This document shows, one piece after another, positions 49,056-62,719 of a stretch of DNA of 64,000 bases. The stretch lies in contig JADLZK010007810.1 of the NCBI GenBank assembly GCA_015847255.1, positions 62,001 through 126,000 of the forward strand, written 5' to 3'. Both the position numbers and the translations under genes were made by a program. Position 1 is the stretch's first letter; each line of letters begins with the position of its first letter. Source of the DNA: Hyparrhenia diplandra (Eukaryota; Streptophyta; Magnoliopsida; Poales; Poaceae). The notes under the pieces are model-generated. The model did no database searches. It was given only the letters and a program-made list of their open reading frames with translations, and was not told the origin of the DNA.

Positions 49056-50520
49056 CCTGATCCTCGACTCCCGTCCTGGACCAGTGGACCTGCACGGCTT
49101 AGGATAGCTGTTGATGTGGTTGCGTGATCTTACATTGTTACAAAATACAGTACTACTAATTACTGTCGTGTTGTAACTTTTTTTGAGATCGACTGATATT
49201 AGTCTTTTGAGCAACAAGTGGCTACCAATGAGTCCTCGCGCCGTTGGCTCGATGGTTTATACGGCTGGTAAGCAGACTGATATTGATTTGTTACGAGTGA
49301 AAATATTGTACCATACTGCAATATACCCAAAGATAAATATTGTCTTTCCGGATTTCAAATTATAGTTTCTTTTGAACTTTTCTAGATTCATTTTTTTCTA
49401 TGAATTTGCATATAGTGTATAACTAAGTGCGTAAGTAAAAATCAATGTATCTAGAAAGTTCCAAAAGTGAACTATAATTTAAACGGAGGGAGTATCGAAG
49501 AACTGAAATCTCCCAAATATTTGTTGGCATTTTCTTACGCAACGCAATTATAGTGAGGCTAATTTGGTAAGTAGTTCTTCCGACAGATATTACACACTCT
49601 GTTCACCATTATAAATTGTTTAGTTTTAGCCTATATCTAGTGCATAGCATTACGTCAAAGCATTCTATAATTTAAGAGCAATCTACTTCTTCCGGTCCAT
49701 ACTGACATTTTGGGTTTTCTAGTACAAGAATTATGCTACCTCATCTACTGTCCATATTTCATAACTAAAATGTCCAACATTTTAGAACGGATGAAGTACG
49801 TACTTAGATATACATTATCTAAATATATAGTAAAATTAATTAATATAAAGTCAAAACATCTTGTAATTTAGAATGGAGAATATAATTTAAGACAGAGGAA
49901 GCATATAGTACTTTATGAACTCTGCTGAACTAAACTACTGGCAAAAAGGGAGGATCTGCTCGGCCGAGGGAAGTTCATCAAGCATCTCAGCCCTAACCTC
50001 GAAATTTAACATTCGAGGATGTCTAAATTACTGAACCAGGGTTGTACGCTTGAATCTTGCCACTCAAAAGAACGTGCATCCAATGCCGATATAACATACA
50101 CAAACCGAATCAACTACAATAGTATACTATGGATTAAACATTCAGTAATCTTCTTTAAGCATTCTCACACACCCGAAAAAAGCAAATAAACATGCACTGG
50201 TTATAGACCACAAAGTCCATTCCATATGAGAGAACCTAATAACAGCATATACTTATTCTGTTTACACCTCTTTACAACGACAAAATTCCAGAGTAAAAAA
50301 AAAATAAACGAATGAAGCCTGTTACAACTTACAATCAGTACAAAACATCTGAGAACTCATCTGCTTATACCTCACAGGAGCAAACGACAACTTTCTCTGC
50401 CTGCTATTTACAATGATGCACAAACAGGGTAACCTTTAGCAGAGTGCAAAACAAGAAACCACTCAAACCTCTTATGGATCTTTAACTTACAGAGAACACC
50501 TAAATTATGTAGGTATACAG
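49056..50520. other. Intergenic, MITE remnants and CSI 3' flank
   Basis: AT-rich. A decayed Stowaway-type right end (ACGGAGGGAGTA near 49484-49495) has a partner stretch TTTCAAATTATAGTTTCTTTTG at about 49353, and similar text occurs at 49690-49800. The part near 50200-50520 is likely the 3' untranslated region of the CSI gene. No other gene seen. Confidence 0.45.
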
Positions 50521-53500
50521 TTATTTGTTTGACCACTGGAACTCGATTTCCAGGTTCCTATTGGGGCCGCTTTTGCTCTCAGGTAGCAGGGTGTACTCTC
50601 CTGCGACCGACCCCAGCATGACAACCCTGTCAATCTGGATCGTCACTTTACCAAACGATTTCTGCAACCATAAGTATGAGATAATGGGACTCAATCAGTA
50701 ATGTGAAGTCGAAAAGGAATGTAAAGTGATTGATGTGCTAAATCTATTCTATTATCGCACCTTTCCAAATTTGCTATTGTTTTTGCAGGAGATATGAAGC
50801 TTCTGGCCCTTGGGAGGACTGTCAAATGCCCATGCAAAGGCTTCATCCCATTCAGGTGTTGCGCCAGTCGAGACAATCTATGGATGAGGCCACGTAAGTT
50901 TAGGTCAACAACGGTCCATGCAATAAAATTAAGAATGCTCAAAACCAATAGCCAAAGAAACATGCCAATAAAAGCTAATGTAAAGCTGTCGAAAGTTACT
51001 GTCAGAGGCTCAGAGCAATAATAATGAATAGAGAAGGACCAAAATCCCTAGAATCAGAAGCACAGAATATTTGTGTACCTTTGTCAGCCTTGCCGGATTA
51101 TTTCCAAGAGTAAGCTTGCAGAAGGCACTAGGATTTCCAACTGATTGCCTTAGATTGTTGCCACGTTTTATCGTAACAGTAAGGGTCCCAGGCAAGCACT
51201 GAAGAAGCAGTTCTGCCTTTTCTTGAAACCGTGGTGGGCCAGACTGTATCAAGTACTGAAGTAGAGGAATAGCCTCTGATGCAGCGACTGATTGTGCTTT
51301 AAATACTTCAGCTGGGCAAGCTGACCAAGCTTGCCTGAGAAGATATAGTGAATCCAGTGCTGCTTCTTGAGTTGCCTCAGAACCAGTTTTAAGGGATGTT
51401 ACAAGATGAGGAATGCATAATGTGGCAGGTTCAGTGACCCTCAGACGAGGGAAATTACTAAGCAAAGCATTAAGTGCTTTGAGATACTCTTCATTAGCAC
51501 TTCCAGAAGCCCATATATCCTTTTCAATAGAAGCTGCATGAAAAATGTAAGCATTAGCTATATAAAAGTTGGGTATGATTGTAAATATATACATATTCCA
51601 GCTGGCTAGGAGAGATAAGTAGATAACCAAACTAATAAAGATGGACACTTGGGCTATATACATTCATGCGTGAATGCAGACACTGGATTATTTTCCTTTA
51701 TCTAAAAAAAAACTAAAAGATGGTCTCTTTTTACATATTGTACAAAAAAAAAGAGTTTGATTAGAACTCGCAAAGTGAGTGTGAACTTCACAAGTGTGAC
51801 TTGATTCATGTATTTGCTTTCGACATTACTTAGATATTCCTTAGATCTCATACTAAAGGTGGATACTGACATCTTTAGCATCAGATATTGATAACAATGA
51901 ATTTGCTATGCAAAATGAACATGACAGCGAGAAAGGGATATTGTTTACCAGTTATAACTCTGACTGTTTCACTGGTAGCATACTCCTGGATAGTGTGATT
52001 ATTGAATAGAAGTTTGACAAACATTGCTGCCTGAACAGAAGTGTCAGGATTGCTTGAACTGATAAGATCCAGCAGAACCTGGACACCACGGATTCTGCAA
52101 CTGCTCTCTTATTTGCTCGGCTGTACATGACTAGATTCTGTAAGGCACAAATTGCTACCACTTTCATCTCTTCCGTTGGTTGATCTTCAAGAAGATTGAC
52201 TAGAGCACGGCATGCTGCAACAGCATCAGTAGAACGAGCAAGACCTTCATTTTGGAAAAAGATCTCCAAGGGCAAGAGCAGCAAGCAATCTTCCCTGTTG
52301 AGATTGTGTCTGTGGATCCAGAAGGTACATGGACAATGGTGCAATAGCATTTTTAGCAGCCTTTGCCTCCCTTATTCTTACATTGTTCAGCAATGCCTCA
52401 ATTAGTCTGGCAGCAGTTTCCTCACACTGATGACTCCTCAAGAGATCAAGCAATGCTTCCACAGCACCACTTTCAGCCATTGCTTCTGCACTTGTTGAAT
52501 CATCACTCTCCAATACAATAAGGGCATTCAAGGCACCGACAACAGTGCTTTCAGTTCCTGACCTGAGCAATTGCACTAGTACTGCAACAGGTACCTCAAG
52601 GAAAAACTCTGTACTGTACTGCAGAATGCTAGACAATACAGATGCTGCAGATTCCCACACAACATGAGGCAAAGGCGGGTCAGATTGCAACAACACTTTG
52701 GACAACTCAAAAACACCACCCTCCTTTGCAATCGTATTTGGCCAAGCTATTGCAAGGTTAGCAAGAGCTTTTATAGCTCTCTGCTGTAAATTTGGCAAGC
52801 CTGAAGAAAGAACTTGAATAAGAGGAGTAATTGCCTGCTCTGTTGTTGTATCCTTTTGGAGGTGGTCTTCTAGAAGAAGATGTGATAGGAGTTCTGCAGC
52901 TAATTGCTGCACAGCTGGTGGAGAGGAATTCAGTAAGGTTATCACTGGCTCAATAGTTTGGCGAGGTGTCAAGTTATAATCAGCACGGCATTCAGGATGC
53001 TCCAAAATATTCACAAGAACCTGCAATGTACTATACTGCCCTTCAGGACCCATGTCCGCCTTAGAAAGCAAAGAGAAAAGAGGTTGTACTACTTTGGCTG
53101 CAGATGGACCTTTTGCTATGGTAGCATTGTTTGTCAAAATCCGAAGCATTTCTGACAATGCAATGCAAAGAAAATCTGGAGCGTCATGGAGAATATCAAG
53201 AATGCTCTCAATTACACCAGCCTTGACCATTTCCAATTTGCAAGCTGGTCTGTCCTTTCCAAGTTTCACCAAAGCTCTAGCAACTGCCTCATGAAGCATG
53301 TAGTTTTTTCCATACAAAAGTCCAACAAGAGGAATGACAGCTCCATGTGCTGCCACTAATTCTGCCAGTTGCTCATCATCTAGAAGCCTATCCAATGCAC
53401 GAACCACAGAAAGCTGGGCAGGGTTAGCTTCACTAACCAGTAAACCAACCAGGGGTTCCACACACCGAGCTGCCGCCATTGTGGAACGGATCCTTGTATT

Positions 53501-56500
53501 GGTAAATAGAACACAGCATAGTTCTGCAGCATCTCCTTTTAACTCCACTGAACAGTCAGAAGAAAGAATGCGGCACATAACATCAACAGCATTCATCTCA
53601 ACATCCGCAACGGCAAGTGCTCTTGAAGGATTGTCAGAAAGAAGCCTAACAAGGGCTGATATAGCTGCATGCTGCTCCCTCTCCATGCCAGTACTCAGAA
53701 TCTCCACAAGCGGTTGAATAGCCTGCCTAGCTGACTCACTGTTCCTCACATGGTCAGCAAAAAACAAACTCTCTAATGCCTTTGCAGCACTGTATCGTGA
53801 ATTCCTTCCTCCTAGACGAAGGACTGCAACAAGTTGGTTAACAACACCAAGGGCTGATTCGTGGTGCCTTATTTCTGGACTACTGAAAAGAATGCCCAAC
53901 AATTCAGTTGTAGCTTCTTCTGTTGCATCTTGTGGACTAAGGGATAAGTATTTGGTAAGTGCTTCTAGGATTCCAGCTTCAGCCATTAGCTGCATGTTTG
54001 GGGGGCAATCAACAGCTAACTGGGTCAGAAGACCCAAGGACAAGAAAGGAGCACCAGGTCTTTCAGGAATGGGTTTAAGTAGATCAACAAGAAGAGGAAT
54101 AGATTTTCTAGAAGTTGCACCAACCCTGATATCATCAACTCTGAATAGCCTCTCTAATGCAATTTGATCAGGGTTAGGCACCAACATGAATTCCTCTGAT
54201 AATTCCAAAAGATCAGCTATATCAACATCAGCACATCCAAGCAAAGATATAAGTCCAATGGCTGCCCCAGAATTAGCAACAGCAAGAAGGGTTCCTCTGC
54301 TACCATTGCAGACCAGACTTGACAAAGCTTGTGCAGCAAAGTACCTGTATGCTGGCTCATCTGACCTTAACAAGTTTGAAAGCACAGGAATGGAATGCAA
54401 TGCTGAGTTTGATCGAATTATCTCTCTTTCTTGGAATAGCAAAGCAAGAAGCAAGGAACAGACCCATGAGGTGCTATCTTCTTCACCCTGACAAGAGCAT
54501 GAACATACGTTAAGGTCAGCAACAGGCCTGCGGCAATTTGAAAAAACATAACAAGATACATGCATCAAGAGGATAAATAGCAGGTAAACCCAAAAAAAAA
54601 ATTTGACACGAGCAAGTATGAGTTCTGACAGGTACTTTCAGGCTTTATATTTCATATGTATAATAAAGATTTTTGTTGGTAGAATATGCAGGAGAACTGC
54701 GTATCATTGCATTAAGGACATAACAAATTATAACACAAACACACAACGCTCACACAAACACACAACCCGACCCAACAAACAGCATCATCTTATTATCTAT
54801 TAGCAACCTCTAGATGGAATATAAAGATTTTAGGCAATTCCAAAGTAAACCTGACAACCTGTAACTAAAAACAGATGCCTAATGGCCTAAGTACAAATGC
54901 CAAATAAGTGACCAGAACTTAAAAAAAAAGGATGCCACACTAGGACATCGTATTCAACCATTTAGACAAAAGGAATGTAAAAGAAATTCAAATTTTCTTT
55001 GGTCATGTCTGATTTTGAAATGTTTGTACAAAAAATGCGCACTTCCTTACAGTATGAAAAATAAACCCCAAACAGAACTTCAATAGGATATATGGATGTT
55101 ATGGCGGTACTAAATATATTTATATGTCATGAGTCTCAAAACAGTACTTCTAGTAAATAAGATTGACAAGCATGGTATCTATCAATGTAACAAGGAACAG
55201 AAATAGAAGTGTAATGATTGAACCAACTTAGGCCTTGTTTACATTGCAACTTTTGCAACTCAATGAACAGTAACTCTTTCATTTGTATTTGGTAAATATT
55301 GTCCAATCCTGGACTAACTAGGCTCAAAAGATTCATCTCGTGATTTACAACCAAACTATGCAATTAGTTATTTTTTTACCTACATTTACTGCTCCATTGA
55401 TGTGTCCAAAAATTGATGTGATGGAGTGAAAAAAACCTGGAACTTTACATGTAACTAAACAAGGCCTTACATAATACTCCCTCCAATTCCAAATGGTAGG
55501 TTTTTTTAGGATTCTAGTCAGTCAAACTTCTTTAATTTGAGCTATCAATATTCAATATATAAGAAAAATACAAAAATTGATAAAAACATGATTGATGTCA
55601 CTCAATTCATCATAGAAAATGCTTTCACAATATATATATATTTATATTGTACTAGCTACAGGCAAAAGTTGTATCTCAGAACGTCATCCATTTCTGGGAG
55701 TTGGGAGTATATTTTTATCAAAATTGCAAATCAAAATGTCGTTTTGAAGACGCTGTGGATGTTCTAAACAATCTAAACTTTGAATGAGAGTAGCTCTTTA
55801 GCAACGATTATGCACAGACAATACCAATCTCTATGACCTCAACCAACAATAACCGCCTCAAATTCTGCAGAGATTAGTTAGTGCAGTCCCATATTTCATG
55901 GTTAAGTATCCAAATTTAATACAGGGCTCCAAGAACGGCAAGGATTAACTAGATTATTTTCCTATGTACAATAGATGAAATGCTTACAGCCAATTTGGTT
56001 AAATGCAGTACTCCAATATATGTCGATAAGTACTTTAACTTTACCACTTATTTGGGTTCTGCTAACTTGATTATTCTAGATAAGCAGCAATGAGTTTCTG
56101 AAACAAAAAGTTTCTTCCACAATATCACTTGGAAAACTAGGCCATCAAAGCATTATACTAATTTGACCAAACAACCAGCAATGTAAATCAGAAAGACTGT
56201 TCTAGGATGCTAAGTAAACTCTATTATCTATGCGTAGTTTGTTTTCATACTGTAAAATAACTAAAGCATAGGAGACATTAGCATTCACCTACCAACTAGC
56301 ATTCATCAAATGATGACAAAAGAAAAAGGTAATGGAAATAAGTAGAGCTTTCACATACCACATATTGGAATGCATTTTGTGAAATCTTCTCGGTGAGCAT
56401 TTCAACTGCTCCCGCTTCTAGGAGTTCTGCTCTTGTTTTGCTGTCATGACGAGAAAAGACAGCAAGTAGCCATAGTGGAATCATGTTGCCTGAGATTACA

Positions 56501-59500
56501 GCAGTACGGCACAAAGTTTCACCATCACTGTTGTTTTCTTTGGAGTGTCTGGAAATTCTAATATCTGATATGCTTTCACTGCTGACATTTTCAGCAGGCG
56601 TGTTTGCCATATGGATCATACCAATTAAAGAATGAATTAGTTGAATATACAGACTTGCATCATTCAGAACCTCTATTTGCTTCTGACAATGCTCTTTTGC
56701 AGCACAGACAAGAAGAGCACATCCACCAACTTTAACTTTAGGCATGTTAGAGCCAATGATGCGCCGTGTGATGGATGATATGCAACCTGGAGTTTCAGAA
56801 ACCAGACCACCGACAACATCATGTTGGTCGGAACAGAGCCTTGACACAACTTCTATGGCTTTATCTTGTAAGGAGGCTGCAGCATCAGCAATACATGAAA
56901 CAAGGGGAAGTATTGTGTGGGGGTTTTCTGCAAGAACTGCCCAGGGAGCCTTGGTGTGCCCACTTGACGCCTTTGATCGATGATAACAGCACCAGTGCAT
57001 CAAGAACTTCTGATGTTGCAGCAGCTTCACCATTGGCAGCTTCCAAGAGCCCAGCTAGAGCAAGGACAGACCCAGAGCGGTTAATAGTATCTGAAAGTGG
57101 CTGATTAATAGTTCGGCACTGTAAAAGGCGAGCTATTGCTGCAGCTGCATGAGTTCTTCCATCAATAGTTCCCTCTCTTAGCACACGTGTTACACGGAAA
57201 AGAATTTCCTCAAAAAGACACCTGGAGGGATAATTCCTGATCAAGGAAAAGATTTGCCAAAGCTCTAGTCGCTTGTTCTGCCACTTCAATAACTGAAGAA
57301 TTTGCAAGTGAGACAGGGGGTTAAGGCATCCCGGCCAATTGCAGCAACCTCCTTATTTTGCTTGATTGAAAGAAAACGGAAGCAAGGCAACATGAGGCCC
57401 CCATTAGTATTTTGTTAGACTGCATATCAAGCAGCTTCATGACTGACCAAAGTGTCTTCACTGCAATATGAGTTTCTCGCAGGTCCTTGCGGCAATGAAA
57501 TAGAGCAGCAAGAGCAGTTGCTGATGTAGCCTGAGTCTCTTCCTTGGGTGAGCTCAGAATTTTAATCATTGTCTCAACCGCATCATTTGCTGCACTTCCC
57601 TCATGTAGAATGTCATTAAGTGGTGCAACAGAAAGCAAGCTTTTCAAAGCATCCAGAACATAAACTTTTGACTCGGGCTGTTCACTTGTTAAGAGAGCAG
57701 ATAACTGACTAATAGTTCCTGTATCTGATTTGTGAATGAGATGATTCAGTGTTTTAGAAGCTATCTCTTTGCCATTATCACTTCCATTTTTCAGAAGCCA
57801 TAGTAGAGCAGGCACAGCATCAGCACTTTCAACACATGCTCTTATGTCTTCACTGTGATTGCATAAATTGCCAAGGATGGTTGCTGAATCTTCTTTAGCT
57901 TTGGGAGATCCAGTTTCCAAAATTTGAACAAGTGGAGGTATGCCACCAGCAGCAGTGATAGCCCATTTGCTCTCATCATTCTCCTTTGAGAGAAGTGCAA
58001 GCAGAGCAACAGCACATTCCTGCTGCTGTTCTGACGAAAAGACCAAGTAAAGAAATCAATAGCTGGACACCTTCACGGCCTTGTAGAGCTTGCCATAGGT
58101 CACAATCTTTCTTGCAGAGAGCAAAAAGTGATTTTGTGAGGTCATCTTGCACCTCAGTAGCTGCCATGGTTATTAAACCAACAAGCAAGCGTTTTGCATC
58201 AGAATCTGCTAGTGTCTTGCAGAGAACCGGATTACCATACAAGCTAGCCAAAGCTTCAATTATGCGCTCTTGCACAAGGAAGGGAACCTTAGGCTTAAAC
58301 TGCTTCAGCAGTGTCTTCTCAATGTCAACAGGATCAGAAGCACTGGTAGATTCCGCATTTGTGTCATATATCATCAAGGCTGAGGCCAATGCACCAAGAG
58401 TATCTGCAATCTGTGCAGGTGAAGAACATGACTCAAGACTCTCACCAAGGCTTGAGATTACATAGGACAAACCACCAGAGATATTTGCTAATGCACACAT
58501 AGCATTCTCTTGCAATGCTTGAGCAGATTCACCTTGCATGAACTCCTTTGATGGAGCAATAGTAGCATTTATAAGAGCAGGAATACCATTAGAATTAGCT
58601 ATCTGACGTCTGGCCTCTTTACTCTGTGCAGAAAGGAACTTGAGAGCCCCAGCAGCCTCAGCTCTAATAGAAGTTTCATTGCCAGGACCAAGTAACTTTA
58701 AGAGCTGCTTTGTTGTTTCTCCAGATAAAACTTTAGAACAAACAGAAGAGTCTTCCATCATCAAAGACCCAAGAAGATAGCAAGCATTTGCAAGGGTATT
58801 TGTTTGTCCAGAACTAACCAGCTTTATAAGTATATCAACTCCACCACATTGCACAGTTGCTGACCAAAACCCCTCTGTATTCTTTGATAAATTCTTCAGT
58901 GCTCCAGTTAGAAGGCCATCCACCAAACTCTCATTCTTGAGACTGATTTTAAGTTGCTCCCACAGTACAGGAACAACATTTTCTGTAGAGAAAATCTTTG
59001 ATCCAACATGATCCCTTATCCCACCTTGTGAAACTGCATAGATGGTTTTGGCAGCTGCGGTTTGGCTTTCAGCTGACTTTGATCTGAGAAGGGCAAGCAA
59101 TGGAGGGATGCAACCACCAAGTAAGACTTTCACCCTTAACTCCTCTTCCCTGCAAAGAGACCCAAGAACAGTGGCAGCCAGCATCTTAACTCCAGATGGT
59201 CCAGACCTAAGGAGAGATACAAGTATTGGAACAGCCTGTGAATGCGACCCAACAGCTCCAAATGCAGTATCACGAGTTTGAACAAGATCTAATAACTGCT
59301 TCAAAGAGCTCTCTTTCTCCTGTGAGGATGAAGAACTCTGTCGTAGCTGCTCAATACAATGAGCAACGCTTGAAAGTGTCTCCTCATCCTCCACATTAAC
59401 TTCGGTTCCTGCAAATACATACAGAATAATAAGATTCAAAATTCTAGTGGTCTACAATTACCTATAACTCCAATGTGTTGCATATTTGCATGAGCGTAAT

Positions 59501-61776
59501 TTTAGCTCTAAAGAACTTTCAAAAGGGGAAAAAAGTGACACTAAAAGATACCTAATTGAGGTCTATTACTTGAAACGTATTTTGGATCAAAATCATAAAG
59601 GGTTGAATGATATAAATATTTATACAATACAACCCCATGTCCATTCCAAGACGACAATTATGCATATAATAGCAACTCCCATGTAGGAAAATATGCATAT
59701 AACATATTTAATTTATGTGAATATTAATAATTTAGTTGTGCTTACTGGTTAGCAGAGGTAAACTTGTACTGAACCTACAGCAACTGTACCAAAATTTTAG
59801 TTCTCTTTTTTTTTTTCAAAAAAAAATTATCAATTGTTCTGACTAAAAAAAGAGAAGAGCCTGAGCCTTTGATCTAAAAAAGCAAGACGAGCCTCTGGTG
59901 TTTCCCAATAGTGTTCTTGGTTGGCTATTAGTATCCTGTAACATCTATTGCTACAGCCTATAGGTATATATAAGCCCACATTCTCTTTTCATTTTAGAAC
60001 TTGCCAACTAATCTTTACAAGTTTTGGTCCAAAAAAACATGCATAAAATTATTAATCAGTGACATGAAAATTATACTAGCAGGATTTCCAGCAAAGAATA
60101 TTCTGATGCAAGCGTTTTTTTTTTTACTCCCTTCCAAATTATAGGTCGTTGACTTTTCTAGATACATAGTTTTTTATTATGTATCTAGACACAGTGTATA
60201 TGTAGATGCATAGCGAAAGCTACATACCTAGAAAAGCCAAAATGGCATATAATTTGGGAGGGAGTATATCTTTTGCTGAACCATAGAGGAAGCAATAAGG
60301 CTGTAGAAGTTAGGTTTCTACTCCAAGCAGCACATTTTGATGATGAGTTGGAGCAAGTGTTGTAAAAAGGAGACATTTCTTTCCAAAAAAATAAAATTGT
60401 TTTCAAAGCCAGTTATGTATCCCTCAAGTGGACAGAAAGGAAACATAAGTATTTAGGGTTTGTTACTTTGTTATGTCTCTCTTAACTACCAATAAGCACA
60501 GCAAAACATACTTGCCCATTTTCATAACTGACATAGGAGTCGGTGGCTCTGAGTCTTGAACTTTGTCCACATGCCTCTCCTGTTGATGATAGAAGAAGCA
60601 TTTATTATCAGAAGTCCAAGGTATGAATCACATAACTTCTTTAATGAGTTCATATTCATCGCACAAAGCATTGGACAATAGATTCCAAGTTCAAGGAAAT
60701 GATAACATTTCGATGGTCAAATGAGAGCGCAATCTTAAAGGTATTCAAATGATGGAACCAAAGAACCAATGCTTTATGAAATAGGTGTTGCTGAGTTTAA
60801 AGGATGTGTTGTCAGATTAATCCTATGCATTTTTGCTGAGTGGTAAACAAGATACAAAAGAATGAGCATCTTCTAAGTATGATGAAGAGCACTCAAAAGC
60901 TTGCCTCGTCAAAAACATGTGACCTAGGGGCATATTGGAGTTTTTATATGCAAAAGGGTCAAACAACAATGATGGCACATAGCAAGGAGAGAAAATGGTT
61001 GTGTTATCAACAGAACACACAAACCAAAATAAATAATATCCAATCTCATATTCAGCATATCAAGATGACACACTGATGCAATTACGAAATGAGCAGTCAG
61101 CAAGCATTTTTCATGTGCTTTCATTTCATAGAAGAAGCTAAATTACATCAAAGTTGTTTCATGGTCATAGAATGCCAAAAGCATACTACAAACACATGAT
61201 TAAACAGTTCAGTTTTTAGCATTTTTGTCATGTGAAAGAAAACTCAACATCTGTTCAGCTCATTTTTACCATCATTTAATATACACGGCAGATGAAAACT
61301 ATTGTGTTCCTGTTTTCTTATCGGAAACAAGGATGACACAAATAACATAACAGTTTCCTAGTTTCTCCAGACAGATATTGGAAACTAGGTTGTCAAATGT
61401 CAACCTTAGCTAAATGGACTTTATAAAAAATACAGCTACATCAAAACTCCAATTATTATAATGTCACGCGGGGAGGGACTTTTCTCCAGTGGACTGAATA
61501 ACGAATACTGATCTCGCTTTCAAAGAATATCCTACTGCAACACCATTCACAGTCACATCCAAAATGAAAAAAAAAAAAAAAAACACCATGCAAACAAAAC
61601 AATTGTCCTCTAAGCGGCAGGAAAACAGAACTTGAGAGCTGGGGAACATAACAAAGCGAGAGGCTGTCAAACGAGAAGCTCGGAGCCAGAGAGTCCAAGA
61701 TGAGACTAACCAGATCTCCGCTGCCATGGGTGCCGCCATTGGTTCCATTGAATCGCCACGCCAATGCCGCCGCCAT
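50521..61776 (-). CDS. CELLULOSE SYNTHASE INTERACTIVE (CSI1/POM2)-type armadillo-C2 protein, with frame breaks
   Basis: CSI proteins link plasma-membrane cellulose synthase complexes to cortical microtubules. Coding exons on the minus strand: 61776-61711, 60579-60516, 59408-56359, 54487-51949, 51533-51079, 50877-50761, 50661-50521; total about 6.43 kb, near 2,140 codons, close to the family's usual ~2,150. Start MAAALAWRFNGTNGGTHG; armadillo repeats from about residue 60 to 2000; a C2 domain from about 2020 (GTLTVTIKRGNNL ... ATPEWDEAFAWAFDSPPKGQK ... LEIEFQWSNK, stop). Intron 2 needs a GC donor (ATGG|GCAAGT) to keep frame. The conserved protein is interrupted by seven apparent indels: near 58037-58040, 57361-57368, 57316-57320, 57212-57216, 56981, 52256-52260 and 52088-52091. 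Between them long stretches (for example 773 codons) are perfectly open, so either the indels are sequence errors or gene decay is recent. Confidence 0.88.
55231..55466. mobile_element. Tourist-like (PIF/Harbinger) MITE in CSI intron
   Basis: A 236-bp element with inverted ends GGCCTTGTTTACATT and (complement) GGCCTTGTTTAGTTAC, flanked by TTA on both sides (55228-55230 and 55467-55469), the Tourist target duplication. It lies in the 1.9-kb intron between the two large armadillo exons. Confidence 0.9.
55476..55707. mobile_element. Stowaway MITE in CSI intron
   Basis: Starts CTCCCTCCAATTCC and ends GTTGGGAG with TA on each side (55474-55475 and 55708-55709). It sits nine bases after the Tourist-like MITE in the same intron. 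Confidence 0.82.
60127..60264. mobile_element. Small Stowaway MITE in CSI intron 2
   Basis: A 138-bp element, CTCCCTTCCAAATTATAGG at the left and CATATAATTTGGGAGGGAG at the right, flanked by TA (60125-60126, 60265-60266). Inner arms (GACTTTTCTAGATACATAG against CTACATACCTAGAAAAG) also pair. Confidence 0.9.
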
Positions 61777-62570
61777 ACTCAGATGCTAAACTCGCCGAGC
61801 AGAGGCAGATCAGAGTGTCCACTTCGTCAGTGCCGAGTTCTCAACCTGAAACCCACTCGAGAGCAAACAAACAATCGGCGTCAGGTCAGATCCACAATTT
61901 GAGACACGATCCAATCAACAGCCACGCATCGATCGAATGACCACAAATTCGTTTCGGGCATGAGCAATCAACCCAGATCTACGCATACGCATATGCTACA
62001 GCTACCGCTACCGCTACGACGATCAAGCGAATCACACACCACTCCCGAATTGCAAAAACCATCAAAACCAGTTCCCACGAACAGCTGCATTTCGCGGCGA
62101 TTACCCAAGCGACGACCCTACCCGCGCGCGCAGCTAGATCACGAGCCGCCGCTACCAACCAACCAACCACTCACTCAGCCACCGAATCCAGAACCCAGAC
62201 CACAGCTGCACTGCACTGACGGATTCACTGCTGCCCGCCGCGACCCAAACCCCTCCACCGACAAACAAAAACACACACACACACCCAGAAAACTCGAGAG
62301 AAATCCGGGGAACTGAATGAAACCAGTAAGAAGGAGATCGAGTGAGAGACCTCTCATGGAATCGCCGCGCCGGGAGGGAGTGGCCGCAGATCCAGCGGGG
62401 AGGGCGGCGCTCATACACCGACAGCGCGCGCGTCTGTTACTCTCCGGGTTTTTTTCCAGGCCCGGTTTTGGATCTGCTTCCCAGAACGGATGATGAGAAG
62501 CTGTTTCCGCTTATTTTCGATGGGAAGGAAGCTCCCGGAACCAAAGGCCTTTAATTTCGCTAATTTCCGC

Positions 62571-62580
62571 GTTTTATATA
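62571..62580 (-). promoter_or_regulatory. Candidate TATA box of the CSI gene
   Basis: Minus-strand TATATAAAAC about 795 bases upstream of the CSI start codon. A 5'-untranslated intron is plausible between a donor near 62352 (GAGAG|GTCTCTC) and an acceptor at 61846 (TTTCAG|GTTGAG), which would give a short spliced leader. An AC run lies at 62271-62284. Confidence 0.4.
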
Positions 62581-62719
62581 GCAGCAGGCGAGGCGAGCTC
62601 TCCTCTTCCCAACGACTGCCGACAGTGGCAGTGGACAAGCAAGTTGGCGTGCAGCCAGCCATGGAGTGCCACTTTTACAATGGAGTACCTCAAATACTAT
62701 TATATTATATCGTCTAACA

